From: Acidimicrobiia bacterium
GTDB taxonomy: Bacteria > Actinomycetota > Acidimicrobiia > Acidimicrobiales > Ilumatobacteraceae
DNA length: 7,957 bases
Assembly: GCA_013821025.1 (NCBI GenBank)
Contig: JACDHN010000109.1
Location: 1 to 7,957, forward strand
Reading direction: 5' to 3'
The position numbers and the translations under genes were made by a program. Position 1 is the first letter of the stretch. Every line of letters starts with the position of its first letter. This document shows, piece by piece, positions 5,884 through 7,957 of the stretch. The notes under the pieces were generated by a model. The model made no database searches. It was not told the DNA's origin and saw nothing but the letters and a program-made list of their open reading frames with translations.

Positions 5884-7032
5884 TCAGAGCGCCGCCTCCA
5901 CCTGGTCGACGTCAGTGGAGTTGGCGCCCGGGCGGGCCGGCCATCCGGCTAGAAGATATTCCGCCCCCGGATTCCAGCAAACATGGACCGATGAGCCTGG
6001 GCGCAGGAACGGGAGGTCATCGTCGGGGTCGACGAGCGTGACCACCTCGGTACCGTCGGCCAGGGCGAGCTGGATCCGGACCGCCGCCCCCTGGAAGATG
6101 ACGTCGCGGACGGTCCCCTCCAGGCTCCGCCCGTCGCCGCCGTCCGTGGTCGTCACCTGCAGCCGTTCCGGTCGGATCATGATGGAGGCCGGCGCGCCGC
6201 GACCAGGAGGGTGGACGCCGGCGGCGCGTACCGTCACGCCGCACTCCAACTCGACGACCGTGTCGTCACCGTCGTGACCGGAGACGGTCCCGGGGAGCAG
6301 GTTCGCCGAGCCGATGAACCCGGCTACGAACAATGATGCCGGGCGGTGGTAGATCTCCTCCGGCGTGCCGATCTGCTCGACAACGCCCTCGGACATCACA
6401 GCGATGCGGTCGCTCATCGTCAGCGCCTCACCCTGATCATGTGTGACGAACACGAAGGTGATGCCGACCTCACGCTGGATGCGCTTGAGCTCGAGCTGCA
6501 TCGCCTCGCGCAGCTTCAGGTCGAGGGCAGCTAACGGTTCGTCGAGGAGGAGCGCGCTGGGGTAGTTCACGAGCGCCCTGGCGAGAGCGACGCGCTGCTG
6601 CTGGCCGCCCGAGAGCTGCGCAGGCCTGCGATCGATGAACTCGGTGAGACGCACGATGTCGAGCATCTGGCTGACCCGTGACTGGCATTCGCCCTTTGGC
6701 ATGCGCTTGCTGCGCGGCCCGAACGCCACGTTCTCGGCGACCGTCATGTGCGGGAACAGGGCGTACTGCTGGAAGACGGTGTTGACGTTCCGCTTGTATG
6801 GCGGAACCCGGCTCACGTCGGTGCCGTCCAGCAGGATTCGACCCTCTGACGGTTGCTCGAAGCCGGCGATCATCCTGAGCGTCGTCGTCTTCCCGCATCC
6901 GGACGGTCCGAGCAGGGCGAAGAACTCACCGCGTCCGATGGCGAAGTCCGCCCTGTCCACGGCGATGAAGTCACCGAACTTCTTGCGCACGCGATCGAGG
7001 GTGATGACATCATGGTCTGCGTTGTCGTCCAC
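5884..7032 (-). CDS. potA: Polyamine-type ABC transporter ATP-binding protein PotA
   Basis: A 382-residue cytoplasmic ATPase that powers the PotB-PotC permease. All ABC motifs are intact: Walker A GPSGCGKT (42-49), Q-loop around Q88-Q89 (VFQQYALFPHMTV), signature LSGGQQQR (140-147), Walker B LLLDEP (161-166), D-loop AALD (168-171) and switch His198 (FVTHDQGEALTMSDR). FVAGFIGSANLLPG (235-248) marks the junction to a C-terminal TOBE-type regulatory domain typical of PotA/CysA/UgpC-type subunits; IMIRPE lies in it. Length is normal. The start is GTG at 7032 with GGGAGG (7041-7046) 8 bases upstream. It is the first gene of the potADBC operon, 71 bases after the TPR gene. Sequence alone could fit other CUT1/Fe-type ATPases; the neighbouring PotB/C/D genes settle the assignment. 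Confidence 0.95.
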   Translation of the reverse strand: MDDNADHDVITLDRVRKKFGDFIAVDRADFAIGRGEFFALLGPSGCGKTTTLRMIAGFEQPSEGRILLDGTDVSRVPPYKRNVNTVFQQYALFPHMTVAENVAFGPRSKRMPKGECQSRVSQMLDIVRLTEFIDRRPAQLSGGQQQRVALARALVNYPSALLLDEPLAALDLKLREAMQLELKRIQREVGITFVFVTHDQGEALTMSDRIAVMSEGVVEQIGTPEEIYHRPASLFVAGFIGSANLLPGTVSGHDGDDTVVELECGVTVRAAGVHPPGRGAPASIMIRPERLQVTTTDGGDGRSLEGTVRDVIFQGAAVRIQLALADGTEVVTLVDPDDDLPFLRPGSSVHVCWNPGAEYLLAGWPARPGANSTDVDQVEAAL

Positions 7033-7062
7033 CGCGCCTGCCTCCCGGTGTGAGTTGCGCAG

Positions 7063-7068
7063 ATGGTA
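7063..7068 (-). promoter_or_regulatory. Candidate -10 box upstream of potA
   Basis: On the minus strand TACCAT (TANNNT) lies in the 71-base gap before potA. A start about 7 bases downstream would give a leader of roughly 24 bases that includes the GGGAGG ribosome site. No convincing -35 element is present, and read-through from the TPR gene is equally possible. Confidence 0.25.
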
Positions 7069-7103
7069 GGCGCGTCAGAAGGCCGGGAGATACTCGGCGT
7101 CGA

Positions 7104-7957
7104 TCAGCGACCGAGAGCGTCGAGCCGGGCACGCACGTCCACGAACTCCGGATCGTGCTCGGCCACTCGCTGGAACAGCCGGGCCGCGGCGATGGGATCA
7201 CCGGCACGGTCATGGAGATCGGCCAGCACGTACCACTGGCGCAGATGGTGATCACGCACCCGACCCCTGACCTTCGTGGCCGGCTCCATGATGGCCATCG
7301 CGCCCGGCAGGTCGCCGCGGTCGGCAGCGGCGCCTGCTGCGACGATGCGACCCTCTGCCATCACCTCGTGCGCCGGCGACGCGGCGCGGATCTCCGCCCA
7401 GATCTCGTCGACCTTCTTCCAGCGTCTCAATGCCCGGTAGGCGTCGGCCAGGACCGGGCGGTGCTCGACGGAATGCTCCAGCTCATCGGCCACCTCCAGC
7501 TCTGCCGCCGCTTCCCGCCACTTCCCGAGCCGGTAGGCCGACAGCCCGGCGATGAGGTGTGCTGTTGAGACGGTTGATAACTCGTCGAGCACCGACCGGC
7601 TGATGCGGCGAGCTTCGGCGAAGCGTTCCCGGGCCAGGGCATCGGACGCCTCGCAGAGCAGAACGGTCAGGCGTTCGGCCCGCCGGCCCCCTACGACGTC
7701 GGCGATCTGACGCTTCACGGACTCATCGATGGGCGCAGGAGTGCCTCGCGACCGGCGGGGCCGGGCGGGTTCACCCGCCCGCCGGGCGGCGGCCGTCGCC
7801 TCGCCACGGACGGAGCCCTCATCGATCCATTGGTCGAGCGTGCGGGCCTCGATCTTGCGCCGCTCGTCCGCGGGATCGCGTTCGGGCCGAGGACCGCGCC
7901 GTGCCCGCACCTCGGCGGCCTTGCGCTCGGCGGCGGTCCTCGGCTCTGGCCGGGTCC
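7104..7957 (-). CDS. TPR-repeat protein, 5' end beyond window
   Basis: The frame is open from the stop at 7104 to the right edge (at least 283 codons), so the true start probably lies outside the window. GTG at 7910 is the first possible start inside it, but the residues upstream (PEPRTAAERKAAE) continue the same basic, Ala/Pro/Arg-rich style as those after it, which suggests one continuous N-terminal tail. Numbered from that GTG, residues 1-60 are charged and probably disordered. From about 78 to 265 the protein is all-helical with paired-helix repeats of TPR type: RLTVLLCEASDALARERFAEA (80-100), HLIAGLSAYRLGKWREAAAEL (118-138), VLADAYRALRRWKKVDEIW (153-171), GRIVAAGAAADRGDLPGAMAI (187-207) and WYVLADLHDRAGDPIAAARLF (226-246). 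No signal peptide, membrane segment or enzyme motif is seen. It is presumably a protein-interaction scaffold with unknown partners. Confidence 0.82.
   Translation of the reverse strand, partial: TRPEPRTAAERKAAEVRARRGPRPERDPADERRKIEARTLDQWIDEGSVRGEATAAARRAGEPARPRRSRGTPAPIDESVKRQIADVVGGRRAERLTVLLCEASDALARERFAEARRISRSVLDELSTVSTAHLIAGLSAYRLGKWREAAAELEVADELEHSVEHRPVLADAYRALRRWKKVDEIWAEIRAASPAHEVMAEGRIVAAGAAADRGDLPGAMAIMEPATKVRGRVRDHHLRQWYVLADLHDRAGDPIAAARLFQRVAEHDPEFVDVRARLDALGR
7762..7781. repeat. 9-base perfect inverted repeat inside the TPR gene
   Basis: CGGGCGGGT (7762-7770) and ACCCGCCCG (7773-7781) are exact reverse complements separated by 2 bases. They lie in the region coding for the Arg/Ala/Pro-rich N-terminal tail, so the hairpin could be only a by-product of GC-rich codons. 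The arms are very stable on paper but the 2-base loop is too tight to form without opening the innermost pair. Confidence 0.5.

Noticed and set aside
5269..5952. A 227-codon plus-strand frame opposite the potD signal and linker region.
   Set aside because: Its Pro/Ala/Val-rich stretches are the mirror of the Gly/Ser/Thr linker repeat in potD; there is no independent support for expression.
1..7957. A defence, mobile-element or other new multi-gene system.
   Set aside because: All eight supported genes fit a polyamine importer, nucleotide or RNA housekeeping, fork repair, an oxidase, a TPR scaffold or a small membrane protein. No transposase, integrase, nuclease-effector pair, CRISPR repeats or flanking direct repeats were seen.

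Overview
This is a high-GC bacterial window in which every supported gene lies on the minus strand. The long plus-strand reading frames look like antisense shadows. Dense packing, GTG starts, 4-base stop/start overlaps, a Tat-type lipoprotein signal and a RarA gene followed by a small membrane protein all suggest an actinobacterium. I would guess something near the Acidimicrobiia, but this rests on gene style only; there is no rRNA or other marker here.

Reading in the direction of transcription (high to low coordinates): a 5'-truncated TPR-repeat protein (7957 to 7104) is followed by a 71-base gap. Then comes a complete polyamine-type ABC importer in the order potA (ATPase), potD (Tat-exported lipoprotein receptor), potB and potC (two permeases), from 7032 to 2720. 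Spacings inside it are 40 bases, 8 bases and a 4-base overlap, so it is one operon. The receptor keeps most residues known to hold polyamine in E. coli PotD, so a polyamine-like cation is the best guess for the substrate. PotB carries an unusual N-terminal extension with two extra predicted membrane helices.

After an 87-base gap comes a second tight cluster: an RppH-like NUDIX hydrolase, rarA (AAA+ replication/recombination ATPase), a small one-helix membrane protein of unknown role, and the N-terminal third of a GlcD-type FAD-linked oxidase that runs off the left edge. These genes are joined by GTGA overlaps or a 6-base gap, so translation is probably coupled. The gap before the NUDIX gene has a -10-like box placed as expected for a leaderless transcript.

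I found no RNA genes, insertion sequences, CRISPR arrays, phage genes or attachment sites, and no gene-free stretch over 100 bases. The content is ordinary chromosomal housekeeping and transport. I see no convincing evidence of a new biological system; the findings are modest oddities.
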